Assembly: GCA_905235425.1 (NCBI GenBank)
Contig: CAJOKY010000006.1
Span: 1-23,062 of the forward strand
DNA length: 23,062 nucleotides
Origin: an uncultured Selenomonadaceae bacterium
Lineage (GTDB): Bacteria; Bacillota; Negativicutes; Selenomonadales; Selenomonadaceae
Reading direction: 5' to 3'
A program made the translations under genes and the position numbers. Shown here in pieces: positions 7,304 through 15,400 of the stretch. The notes under the pieces are model-generated. The model saw only the letters and a program-made list of their open reading frames with translations, was not told where the DNA came from and searched no databases. Numbering within the stretch: the stretch's first letter is position 1; each line of letters begins with the position of its first letter.

Positions 7304-7504
7304 TTGAAAGAAAAAATTCATCCGAAATATTTTGAAGCTACTGTAACGTGTGGTTGTGGCAATACTTTTAAAACCGGATCAACGAAAAAAGAATTGAAAG
7401 TAGACGTTTGCTCAAAGTGTCACCCTTTTTTCACGGGACGCCAGCGCGATGTTAAAGTCGGCGGACGTATTGAAAAGTTCAATAAGCGCTACAAAAAAGC
7501 TTAA
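7304..7504 (+). CDS. rpmE: 50S ribosomal protein L31, zinc-binding type
   Basis: A 66-residue ribosomal protein of the large subunit, at the central protuberance. The start is taken as TTG at 7304, giving MKEKIHPKYFEATVTCGCG, the usual L31 opening, with AAAGGTGG (7288-7294) as ribosome site. An in-frame GTG at 7292 would add four residues but lies inside that ribosome site. Cysteines in TCGCGNTF and VCSKCHPFFTG are the zinc ligands of the C+ (zinc-containing) L31 form. The C-terminal GRIEKFNKRYK is canonical. The gene is monocistronic, with its own promoter and a strong terminator. Identification is certain. Confidence 0.97.
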   Translation: MKEKIHPKYFEATVTCGCGNTFKTGSTKKELKVDVCSKCHPFFTGRQRDVKVGGRIEKFNKRYKKA

Positions 7505-7529
7505 TTTGATTGACGTACAAAAAAAATTT

Positions 7530-7564
7530 CGGCAGGATAGAAAAAATTTGTCCTGCCGTTTTTT
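7530..7564 (+). terminator. Intrinsic terminator of rpmE
   Basis: CGGCAGGA (7530-7537) pairs perfectly with TCCTGCCG (7551-7558) around a 13-base loop and is followed by six T (7559-7564), 25 bases after the rpmE stop. Confidence 0.93.
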
Positions 7565-7570
7565 AGTCTA

Positions 7571-7654
7571 GGGGGTAGAGGGTAGAGAGTAGGGGGTAGA
7601 GAGTAGAGGGTAGGAGGCAGAAAACTTACAATCTATTCTCTACTTCCTACAATC
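7571..7654. repeat. Heptad-repeat element with inverted arms, overlapping the ecfA2 3' end
   Basis: Twelve consecutive 7-base units: six of GGGGGTA/GAGGGTA/GAGAGTA type (7571-7612), a centre GGAGGCA-GAAAACT (7613-7626), then four pyrimidine-rich units TACAATC, TATTCTC, TACTTCC, TACAATC (7627-7654). The arms are partly complementary and could form a hairpin. The right arm carries the ecfA2 stop codon (7633-7635) and the codons for its last residues. The same layout recurs at 19961-20073. Confidence 0.8.
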
Positions 7655-8457
7655 TCCAACTCCGCCTCGTCGATTGTCAAAATTTCGGTATTGACATTGA
7701 AACCTGCGCGGAAAAGTTTTTGAATGATTCGTGTAGCCGCAGGAAGTTCAAGCCCCGCCCTTTCTAAAATTTCATTTTTAGTAAAAAGTTTTCGCGGCGT
7801 ACCGTCAAATGCAATTTCGCCGTCTGTCAAAACCACGACTCTTTCAGCAAGCCGCGCAATATCTTCCATGTAGTGACTAACTAAAATTATGGTGACGCCG
7901 GATTTATGCAACTTTTTAATTTCGTCCAAAAGATTTTGCCGCGTCTTAGGATCAAGCCCTGCCGTCGGTTCATCTAAAATTAAATATTTAGGTTTAAGCG
8001 CCAAAATTCCGGCAATGGCAACACGGCGACGCTGTCCGCCGGAAAGTTCAAAAGGTGACGCCGTTTTCAAACTTAAATCAAGCTCCGTCAACTTCATAGC
8101 TTCTTCTACACGTGCGGAAATTTCATTTTCAGATAAGCCGAAATTGCGCGGTCCGAAGGCGATATCCTTTTCCACAGTCTCTTCAAAGAGTTGGTGTTCG
8201 GGATATTGAAAGACAATTCCAATTTTACGCCGCGCAGATTTATTTTTTACAGATTCGCCGTCAATTTTTACGATATCTTTTTCAACGTCGATAAGTCCCG
8301 CAATAATCTGAATCAGCGTTGATTTTCCGCTACCGGTATGTCCTGCAATGGCAAGAAATTCACCTTCCTTAATGTCAAGAGAAACATTTTGCAAAGCGAC
8401 TTTTTCAAAGGGCGTTTTCTTCATATAAGTGTATGTCAAATTTTTTACCGATATCAT
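7633..8457 (-). CDS. ecfA2: Energy-coupling factor (ECF) transporter ATPase, EcfA2-like
   Basis: A 274-residue ABC ATPase powering ECF-type vitamin or metal uptake. Motifs from the ATG at 8457: Walker A GHTGSGKST (39-47), Q-loop in FQYPEHQLFEETV (83-95), signature LSGGQRRR (138-145), Walker B LILDEPTAGLDP (159-170) and the H-loop histidine 195. The FQYPEHQLFEET run is characteristic of EcfA2 rather than EcfA1. The reading frame is open for 23 more codons upstream, but GAGGGA just before ATG 8457 decides the start. The usual partners EcfA1 and EcfT are absent here, so this subunit must find them elsewhere. It lies 72 bases downstream of tRNA-Arg on the same strand. The last residues (VGSRE) and the stop are encoded by a heptad repeat array. 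Confidence 0.88.
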   Translation of the reverse strand: MISVKNLTYTYMKKTPFEKVALQNVSLDIKEGEFLAIAGHTGSGKSTLIQIIAGLIDVEKDIVKIDGESVKNKSARRKIGIVFQYPEHQLFEETVEKDIAFGPRNFGLSENEISARVEEAMKLTELDLSLKTASPFELSGGQRRRVAIAGILALKPKYLILDEPTAGLDPKTRQNLLDEIKKLHKSGVTIILVSHYMEDIARLAERVVVLTDGEIAFDGTPRKLFTKNEILERAGLELPAATRIIQKLFRAGFNVNTEILTIDEAELEIVGSRE

Positions 8458-8529
8458 AAAAAAATCCCTCAATGCCTGATACCAAAAAAAGCTTCGTCTT
8501 GAAACGAAACCTTTGGAAAATTTCATTTA

Positions 8530-8606
<77 letters not shown>

Positions 8607-8654
8607 GAACGTCATTTCAGACGGAACAATTCAACTTTAAAGCTGACATTATTT

Positions 8655-8683
8655 ATTTTAAACCATTATTTCTAAAAATGCAA
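8655..8683 (-). promoter_or_regulatory. Sigma-A promoter for tRNA-Arg (and possibly ecfA2)
   Basis: On the minus strand TTGCAT (8683-8678), a 17-base spacer and TAAAAT (8660-8655), about 49 bases before the tRNA 5' end. No terminator is evident between the tRNA and ecfA2, so read-through is possible. Confidence 0.75.
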
Positions 8684-8737
8684 GAAAAATTTTTTATGAA
8701 GGATATTTTATTGTCACGTCGAAAAATACCTTTAAAA

Positions 8738-8761
8738 ACATAGAACGCCCAAAATCTATGT
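8738..8761. repeat. Inverted repeat upstream of ddh
   Basis: ACATAGA (8738-8744) and TCTATGT (8755-8761) are perfect inverses around 10 bases. They lie just after a weak promoter-like TTGTCA (8711-8716) with TAAAAA (8733-8738), in the leader of ddh. It could be an operator or a leader hairpin. Confidence 0.45.
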
Positions 8762-8797
8762 CTTAAAATTTATAATTAGAACAGGAGAAACATTTTT

Positions 8798-9772
8798 ATG
8801 AAGATAGGAATTGCAGGTTACGGTAACTTGGGACGCGGCGTAGAATTGGCGGTTAAAGCAAATCCCGATACAGAGCTTGCGGCAGTTTTCACGCGCAGAA
8901 ATCCCGACGCAGTTAAGATTCAAACGCCGAATGTTCCCGTAGCAAGTTTAAGCGACGTTGAAAAGTGGATTGATAGAATCGACGTAATGATTTTGTGCGG
9001 CGGCAGTGCCACAGATTTACCCATGCAGACGCCGCAACTTGCGAAAATGTTTAACGTCGTTGACAGTTTCGACACCCATGCGAAAATACCGGAACACTTT
9101 GCAAATGTCGACGCGGCGGCGAAAAGTTCAAATCACGTTGCAATAATTTCTGCAGGTTGGGATCCCGGTCTTTTCTCATTGGCTCGTGCTTACGGCAACG
9201 CGATTTTGCCCGGCGGCAGGGATTATACCTTTTGGGGCAAAGGCGTAAGTCAAGGGCATTCAGACGCGATACGCCGCATTAAGGGCGTGAAAAATGCCAA
9301 GCAGTATACCGTACCGATTGACGCGGCGCTTGACGCCGTACGCAGCGGCAGTAATCCCGAACTTACGACGCGGCAAAAACATCTGCGCGAGTGCTACGTT
9401 GTACTTGAGAAAAGTGCGGACGCGGCGGAGATTGAACGCGAAATTAAAACCATGCCGAATTATTTTGCCGACTACGATACGACGGTAAATTTCATCAGCG
9501 AAGAGGAGCTTATTAAAAATCATGGCGGACTGGCGCACGGCGGCTTTGTGATTCGTACCGGCAAGACAGGTACAGATCATAAGCACGTTGTTGAATTTAA
9601 TTTGAAACTTGACTCCAATCCCGAATTTACCGCCAATGTTTTGGTTGCCTGCGCGAGGGCTGTAAATCGTTTCAGCGCGGAAGGCAAAAGCGGCTGTATG
9701 ACGTTGCTTGATATTCCGCCTGCGTATCTTTCACCGCTTTCAAATGCTGATTTACGTAAAATGTTGTTGTAG
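8798..9772 (+). CDS. ddh: meso-Diaminopimelate D-dehydrogenase
   Basis: A 324-residue NADPH-dependent enzyme that reductively aminates L-tetrahydrodipicolinate directly to meso-diaminopimelate, the one-step branch of lysine and cell-wall precursor synthesis. The N-terminal Rossmann fold shows GIAGYGNLGRGV (4-15). Family landmarks include LCGGSATDLP (66-75), VDSFDTHAKIP, SAGWDPGLFSLAR and FWGKGVSQGHSDAIRRIKGV. Length fits the known Ddh enzymes. The start is ATG at 8798 with AGGAG (8783-8787). It appears monocistronic: a heptad array starts at its stop codon and a terminator follows at 9812-9837. Identification is confident from these motifs. Confidence 0.95.
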   Translation: MKIGIAGYGNLGRGVELAVKANPDTELAAVFTRRNPDAVKIQTPNVPVASLSDVEKWIDRIDVMILCGGSATDLPMQTPQLAKMFNVVDSFDTHAKIPEHFANVDAAAKSSNHVAIISAGWDPGLFSLARAYGNAILPGGRDYTFWGKGVSQGHSDAIRRIKGVKNAKQYTVPIDAALDAVRSGSNPELTTRQKHLRECYVVLEKSADAAEIEREIKTMPNYFADYDTTVNFISEEELIKNHGGLAHGGFVIRTGKTGTDHKHVVEFNLKLDSNPEFTANVLVACARAVNRFSAEGKSGCMTLLDIPPAYLSPLSNADLRKMLL

Positions 9773-9805
9773 GTAGTGAGTAGTAGGTAGTGCGTAGTGA
9801 GTAGG
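9773..9805 (+). repeat. Heptad array directly after the ddh stop codon
   Basis: GTAGTGA, GTAGTAG, GTAGTGC, GTAGTGA plus GTAGG run in phase from the base after the ddh TAG (9770-9772). The stop itself is preceded by TTG in register (GTAG at 9769-9772), so the array abuts or includes it. Confidence 0.75.
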
Positions 9806-9811
9806 TTTTTT

Positions 9812-9837
9812 GCCGTCTGTAACAGGGCGGTTTTTTT
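9812..9837 (+). terminator. Intrinsic terminator of ddh
   Basis: CCGTCTG (9813-9819) pairs with CAGGGCGG (9823-9830) with one bulged G, one G-U pair and a 3-base loop, followed by seven T (9831-9837). Confidence 0.85.
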
Positions 9838-9838
9838 C

Positions 9839-9867
9839 TTGTTTCAAATTCAAAAATATATTACAAT
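9839..9867 (+). promoter_or_regulatory. Possible promoter of the Fic operon
   Basis: TTGTTT (9839-9844), a 17-base spacer and TACAAT (9862-9867). Transcription would begin near 9874, leaving almost no leader before ATG 9885 but about 29 bases before ATG 9903, which supports the later start. The -35 is weak. Confidence 0.45.
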
Positions 9868-9902
9868 GTCTGAAATTATTTTAAATGCGAGTGATACAAA
9901 TC

Positions 9903-10883
9903 ATGGCACTTACAGCACCGACGCCGCCAACCCCGCCTACCATTGATAAAGGCGACGTACAACCTTCAACGCCGCGAATTGACGCGCACCAATTTTTTGA
10001 AATTCCCGAAATGCCGTTTCATAGAGAACAGGGAGCAGGGATTAGGGAAGAGGGAACAGGGAACAGGGAGCAGGTTAAAGAAGAAGTTGACGATAAAAAT
10101 TCTGCTCAAAGTTCGCAGTCTGAAAAAAATTCTGCGCAGATTTCAAATGCCGATAAAAATTCCGACGTTGCCGCCGAATCTAAAACTGCGCCGCGCCAAG
10201 AAGTCACGCCGGAAGTTATGGCGCGTGATGCCGTTGCAAATGGTTCAGGTGCGCTTACTAAAAATACCGTGACACGCGATGAAGATAATTTGGATTCTGC
10301 ACCGCCTGCAAATTCTCAATCCATACCTGCCGAAAGTGTACCGATAACTCAAATGCCGCCTGTCAATGCGTCTTCTGACAGATACGAACGCGGGCAAGCC
10401 GTACTGCGCGAATTTCGCGACGAAGACAAGCGCCTTGTCGAAAGTTCTAATGAAACTTCCGCGTCAACTGCCGCACCTGCAACTTTTCAAAATCACTCCG
10501 GCTACGAAGAAAGTCACGGCGGATTTTTTTGGATATTCACGCTGATTTTTGTCGTGCTTGCAACTTTTTTTGTGGCGAAAAAATTTTTGTTCACGGCTAA
10601 ACCCGCGCTTAGAAAATCTGATCTATTTGAAGGCACGGGCGATAAACTTAAAACTACGGCGGAAAAATTTTCAAATACCGCGAAAACGTCGGACTTTGCA
10701 AAAAATTTTAACGCCGCGAAAAATTCAGCACCTGCCGATAAACCTAAGACTGCAAAAAAATCTGCACCGGCTAAAACTTCAAAACCTGCCGACGCCGATA
10801 AAAAGGCGCCGCCTGTTAAACCCGTTACCATGCCGAAAAAAGATGATGACGGCAAGGGTAAACATTTTGAAATTAGGGTGTAA
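9903..10883 (+). CDS. Single-pass membrane protein, Pro/Thr-rich and Lys/Ala/Pro-rich, coupled to fic
   Basis: A protein of 326 residues (332 if ATG 9885 is used) that I do not recognise. The N-terminal ~200 residues are low-complexity: PTPPTPPT, then a glutamate/glycine/arginine stretch encoded by 7-bp DNA repeats, then polar disordered sequence. One clear membrane segment follows (FFWIFTLIFVVLATFFVAKKFLF), then a tail rich in K, A and P (KPAKTSKPADADKKAPP) ending GKHFEIRV. ATG 9903 is preferred because GAGTGAT lies just before it and 9885 has no ribosome site. The fic ribosome site AGGGTG lies in its last codons, so the two are translationally coupled. It may localise or regulate the Fic protein at the membrane; that is inference. 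Insertion or loss of one 7-bp unit would shift the frame. Confidence 0.65.
   Translation: MALTAPTPPTPPTIDKGDVQPSTPRIDAHQFFEIPEMPFHREQGAGIREEGTGNREQVKEEVDDKNSAQSSQSEKNSAQISNADKNSDVAAESKTAPRQEVTPEVMARDAVANGSGALTKNTVTRDEDNLDSAPPANSQSIPAESVPITQMPPVNASSDRYERGQAVLREFRDEDKRLVESSNETSASTAAPATFQNHSGYEESHGGFFWIFTLIFVVLATFFVAKKFLFTAKPALRKSDLFEGTGDKLKTTAEKFSNTAKTSDFAKNFNAAKNSAPADKPKTAKKSAPAKTSKPADADKKAPPVKPVTMPKKDDDGKGKHFEIRV
10026..10074 (+). repeat. Seven in-phase heptads inside the coding sequence
   Basis: GAACAGG, GAGCAGG, GATTAGG, GAAGAGG, GAACAGG, GAACAGG, GAGCAGG, consensus GANNAGG, 49 bases. Seven is not a multiple of three: adding one unit gives an immediate TAA (10076-10078), and losing one leads to a different frame open to 10272. 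Confidence 0.9.
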
Positions 10884-10886
10884 AAA

Positions 10887-11495
10887 TTGACGCTGAAAAA
10901 TAAGTTGAACATTGAAAATCCCGTCGACCTTGCACGTGCAGAAGAGCGAATCAGTAAGCAACGCGCTATCGAACTTTGGCAAGGCGACACTTTTAAAAAT
11001 ATGGCGGCAGGAACTTTTGAAACGCTTGCCGCGATTCATAAAGCTTTATTCGGCGACGTTTACGAATTTGCCGGAAAACTGCGCGACGTAAATATTAGCA
11101 AAGGCAATTTTCGTTTTGCCTCTGCGCTGTACCTGCGCGACGCCGTTTTAACTGTTGAAACAATGCCGCAGTCCAACTTTGATGAAATTGTTGAAAAGTA
11201 CGTTGAGATGAATGTTGCGCATCCTTTCCGCGAAGGCAACGGGCGGAGTATGCGGCTGTGGCTTGACCATATTTTTAAGGCGGAATTAAATCGCGTTGTA
11301 GATTGGCGCAGTGTCGATAAAAATTTATACCTGCAGGCAATGGAGCGCAGTCCGATTAATGACGCCGAAATTAAAAAAATCCTAGCCGCCGCCTTGACTG
11401 ATAAGGTTGACGACAGGGAAATTTTTATGAAAGGTCTCGACGCAAGTTATTTTTATGAAAATTATTTTGCTTATCGCAGTGAGGATTTATTTTAA
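10887..11495 (+). CDS. fic: Fic-domain AMP-transferase, class III (C-terminal self-inhibition)
   Basis: A 202-residue Fic protein. The catalytic motif HPFREGNGRSMR (112-123) is complete, with His112 as base and the arginines for phosphate binding; KGNFRFASALYL (72-83) is the target-binding flap. Near the C-terminus SYFYEN (187-192) matches the inhibitory [S/T]xxxE[G/N] helix motif, so Glu191 should block productive ATP binding. This architecture, and the matching sequence around LYLQAMERSPINDAEI and FMKGLDASYFYEN, resembles the Neisseria meningitidis class III Fic, which is regulated by oligomer state and autoAMPylation of the tyrosine after the serine (here Tyr188). The start is TTG at 10887, 6 bases after AGGGTG, which overlaps the end of the upstream membrane-protein gene. 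No separate antitoxin is needed or seen. The target is unknown. Confidence 0.93.
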   Translation: MTLKNKLNIENPVDLARAEERISKQRAIELWQGDTFKNMAAGTFETLAAIHKALFGDVYEFAGKLRDVNISKGNFRFASALYLRDAVLTVETMPQSNFDEIVEKYVEMNVAHPFREGNGRSMRLWLDHIFKAELNRVVDWRSVDKNLYLQAMERSPINDAEIKKILAAALTDKVDDREIFMKGLDASYFYENYFAYRSEDLF

Positions 11496-11509
11496 GAAAG
11501 GAAATTGCA

Positions 11510-12439
11510 ATGAATAAGTTTGATGAAAATATGAACGAACATTACATACAAAAAAACGGGGGGGGTAGCCCGACATATTACATTATTCGTCGCGCAGATA
11601 ACGCGGTAGGGATTTTTTCAAACTACATTGTTTTTGCAGGACATATTCGCTATGCGTTGACAAAGGGTTATATTCCCGTCATTGATATGCAGAATTATCC
11701 CAATACACTTTTGGCGCCGGAATTGCTCGGCAAAGAAAATGCATGGGAATATTATTTTTGTCAGCCTTTTAATATCGGCTTGGAAGAGGCTTATAACGGC
11801 GATAATGTCATTTTAAGCAACGGCGGAATAGTTCTGCCCTGGCCTTATAACAATGTGGAAATTTTTAATACGCAAGGCAAATTTTTGGCACAATGGCAAA
11901 TGCTCGTAAAACTCGGCTTATTGAGAGTACAGCCGAAACTTTACGAAGAAATTATGGCGTTGCGTAAAAAATTATTTGCACAGGAAGATCGTGTACTCGG
12001 CGTACTTCTGCGCGGTACTGATTACGTAGCACGGAGACCCGCCGGTCATCCCATACAGCCGCCTATTGAATACGCCTTGACTAAAGTCATTGAAAAAATG
12101 AATGAATGGCGTTGCAACAAAATATTTTTGGCGACGGAAGATAAAAATTTCGTGCAGATTTTTAAAAATGTTTTTGGCGAAATTTGCGTTACTATAGACA
12201 GACAATATATAAATTATGATTCTCAAAAAGCCGCGCCGCTGGGATTTTGTCACATTGACAGAGAAAATGACCACTATATTTTGGGTAAAGATTATTTAAC
12301 GCAAATGGTGATTCTTTCGACGTGCAACTGTTTTGTTGGTGGCATTACAAGCGGCACAGTCGGCGTAATGATGATGTCGGATTTTGAAAATGTGCATGCA
12401 TTTAATTTTGGTAAGTACGGAACGATTGGTCTTTATTAA
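11510..12439 (+). CDS. Fucosyltransferase-like glycosyltransferase (GT-B type), possibly phase-variable
   Basis: A 309-residue protein without signal peptide. The block VLGVLLRGTDYVARRPAGHP (around residues 161-180) resembles the conserved basic motif of alpha-1,6- and O-fucosyltransferase-like enzymes that bind the nucleotide sugar. IFLATEDKNFVQIF and a C-terminal CNCFVGGITSGTVGVMMM stretch fit the second GT-B domain. The likely role is adding a sugar to a surface polysaccharide or protein; donor and acceptor are unknown. AAAGGA (11497-11502) precedes the ATG, 14 bases after fic, so it probably belongs to the same transcript. Codons 16-19 contain A7 followed by C and G8 (11558-11565). Loss or gain of one G stops translation early, suggesting on/off switching. 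Family call is by motif memory and moderately sure. Confidence 0.72.
   Translation: MNKFDENMNEHYIQKNGGGSPTYYIIRRADNAVGIFSNYIVFAGHIRYALTKGYIPVIDMQNYPNTLLAPELLGKENAWEYYFCQPFNIGLEEAYNGDNVILSNGGIVLPWPYNNVEIFNTQGKFLAQWQMLVKLGLLRVQPKLYEEIMALRKKLFAQEDRVLGVLLRGTDYVARRPAGHPIQPPIEYALTKVIEKMNEWRCNKIFLATEDKNFVQIFKNVFGEICVTIDRQYINYDSQKAAPLGFCHIDRENDHYILGKDYLTQMVILSTCNCFVGGITSGTVGVMMMSDFENVHAFNFGKYGTIGLY
11558..11565 (+). repeat. G8 homopolymer tract in glycosyltransferase 5' end
   Basis: Eight G preceded by A7 and C at 11550-11557. G8 is in frame. G9 would create TAG directly after the tract; G7 would run into TAG about 15 codons later. Confidence 0.85.
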
Positions 12440-12463
12440 ATTTATTTTGGAGGAAAAATTTTT

Positions 12464-15400
12464 ATGGATTGGACGAATCAGCAACAATCGGCTATAGACA
12501 GCAGGGATAAAAATTTACTTGTAGCGGCAGCGGCAGGTTCAGGCAAAACCGCCGTGCTTGTCGAACGCATTATACAAATGGTGCTTGATGATAATTTGGA
12601 CGTTGACAAAATGCTTATCGTCACATTCACCAATGCCGCCGCGCAGGAAATGCGGTCTCGTATTCATAAAAAAATTTTTGAACGCATGAGCATTGAAACT
12701 GATTCAGAAAAGCTGTGGCGTCTTGAGAGGCAGTCAATTCTTTTAAGCGGCGCGTCAATTATGACTTTTCATTCATTCTGCCTTTCCGTGTTACGGCGCA
12801 ATTTTTCTAAGATAAATTTTGATCCTAAATTTCGTGAGGCAAATGAACAGGAACTGAATATTTTAAAGCAGGAAGTCATAGAAAAACTTTTTGAAGACAA
12901 ATATTCAAATGACGCCGAATTTGTGAAATTTGCAGATACATTTGACGGCAATGTTTACGGCGATAAAAATTTATATGAAATAATTTTTGACTTGTACAAT
13001 TTTTCGCAGAGCCGCCCTTATCCCGAACAATGGCTTAACTCTATCGTAAATTTTTATGAAAATCCCGATACCGCGACGATTGAGGATCACAATTGGTTTG
13101 ACTTCATGATAAATTTTGCAACGAAACGCGCGCGCTATATTATTGAAGACGTGCTGAAACAATGCGCCAAAATTAAAAAAACTGCCGCCGCGCAGGTTGT
13201 CATTGAAGCCGGTGCCACGCCGAAAGATTTGGACACGTACAGAAAGAATTGGTACGCGGTAATTCAAACTTTTGAAAGCGATTACAAAGTTGTTGACGCC
13301 ATGCGAGAAGCATTAAGCGATTGGGATAAACTTTGCGCTATGCAGACGAACTTCACTAAGTATTCTTCAGTCAGGAATTTTCCCGAAGATTTAAAAATAC
13401 TGAAAGCAAAATTCAAAAATGTTCGCGACGACTACAAAAAAGCTATTGAAAAACTGCGCGAATTGGTTTATATGAAACGCACAGATATTTTTGCGCAGAT
13501 AAAAAGTTTAGCCGACTCCGTACGTCAACTTTCCGCAGTCACGATAGCATTTGCACAGGCTTTTTCAGATGCAAAACGTGAACGCGGCATTATCGATTTT
13601 AACGATATGGAACATTTGGCGCTGGAAATTTTCAACGCCGATAAAGCGACTGCCGACACTTACCGCAAAAAATTCAAAGTCATTATGGTTGACGAATATC
13701 AAGACACAAACGGCGTGCAGGAAGAAATTATCAGCAAGATTGTTGACGAAAGAAACTTTTTCGCGGTAGGCGACGTGAAACAGTCCATATATCGGTTTAG
13801 AAATGCCGACCCTGAAATTTTTATGCAGAAGTACGACGCTTATCCAAATTCTGATGACAGTGAGCGAATTGATCTTTCTGCAAATTTTCGTTCGCGCCGT
13901 CAAGTTGTCGATGCCGTCAATGCGATTTTCCGCCGCGTTATGACAAAAAACGCAATGGAAATTGACTACAACCAAGACGCCGAACTTAATTTTCACGCGA
14001 CGTACCCTGCCGCCGAAAATACTTTTGATGAACCTGCAGAATTTTATATCATTAACAGTGACGATAAATCTGAAAAAAATTCTGATGAAAATGCTGAAGG
14101 TAATTCGCAGGGTAAAGATTCTCCGAGTGATGAAGAATTGGACGAGCTGGGATTGGAAGTTCAAGTTATTGCCGACAAAATTAAAGCTATGATGAAGGCG
14201 CATAAAAAAGTTTGGGACGGCAATAAATATCGCCCGATGACTTTTAAAGACATTGTTATTTTGATTCGTGCGATTAGCGGCAGGGCGTCTAAAATCGTTG
14301 ACGTGTTGCAGAAAAATAATATTCCTGCGTACGCGGCAGATGACAACGGATATTTTCGTGCAACGGAAATTTTGACGACGCTTAGCCTTTTGAGTATTTT
14401 GGACAATGCGCGGCAGGACATACCGCTTGCCGCAGTTATGCTTAGTCCGATTGGCGGCTTTTCTGAACAAGATTTAGCGACACTTCGACTTAGTGATAAA
14501 AATGCAGATTTGTACACGCTGGTTAAAAATTTTTCTGCCGATGATGAACTTTCTGCGCGTTGCAGTGAATTTTTGGAGAAGATAAAAAATTGGCGCGAAC
14601 TTTCAAGGCAGGTCGGCGTACCGGAGCTGTTGAGTAAAATTTATCGTGAAACCGGCTACTACGATTATTTTGGTACGAAGATTGACGGTCGTGTTGCTCA
14701 GGCAAATTTGCGTATGCTGATTGACCGCGCCGCCGAATTTGAATCAACTGCCTTTCGCGGGCTGTCACGGTTTATTCAGTTTATAAAAAAGATTCGCGAA
14801 CTTGAAAACGATCTTGCCGCCGCGCGTACCTTAGGCGAAAATGAAGATGTCGTACGCATTATGACAATTCATAAAAGCAAGGGATTGGAATTTCCCGTAG
14901 TTTTCGTGGCGCAACTCGGCAAGAAGTTTAACTTTCAAGATACACGCGACACGGTATTGACGCACAGGGATTTAGGCGTCGGCATTTATGACGTGCAGGA
15001 AAATTTACACGGTTTAACGCGCGTTGATCCATTTGTAAGAAAGATTATTTCACGTAAAATTAAGGACGAGGCTTTAGCTGAAGAGCTTAGAATTTTGTAT
15101 GTTGCCTTTACACGCGCAAGGGAAAAATTAATTCTAATCGGCACGATTAAGAATGAAAATGCGCTGTACAAATACAAAAATATTTCGGCTGATGAAAAAA
15201 TTTCTGCCGCCACACTTCAAGGCGCAGAGCGTCCTATTGAATGGCTTTTAATGACGCTTGAAACAGTTGAGCAGGTTGCAAATTTTCAAATGCTGACTAA
15301 ATCCGAAATTAAAATCGGCACGGAAGAATTACAGGTTGATGAAAATAAAAAAGACGTTATGCCGCCGGAAGTTGCCGAAGAGACGCCGCTTTCTACAATT

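Noticed and set aside
7571..7654. CRISPR-like repeat array
   Set aside because: Units are only 7 bases, contiguous and without spacers; no cas genes in the window. Same reason for 19961-20073.
8458..8526. N-terminal extension of EcfA2 to 8526
   Set aside because: No ribosome site; ATP-binding cassettes of this family start just before SVKNLTYTY, and GAGGGA precedes ATG 8457.
13565..14470. 301-codon open frame on the minus strand
   Set aside because: Lies fully opposite addA, composition is Arg/Asn/Phe-rich with no motif, and addA is certain in the other strand.
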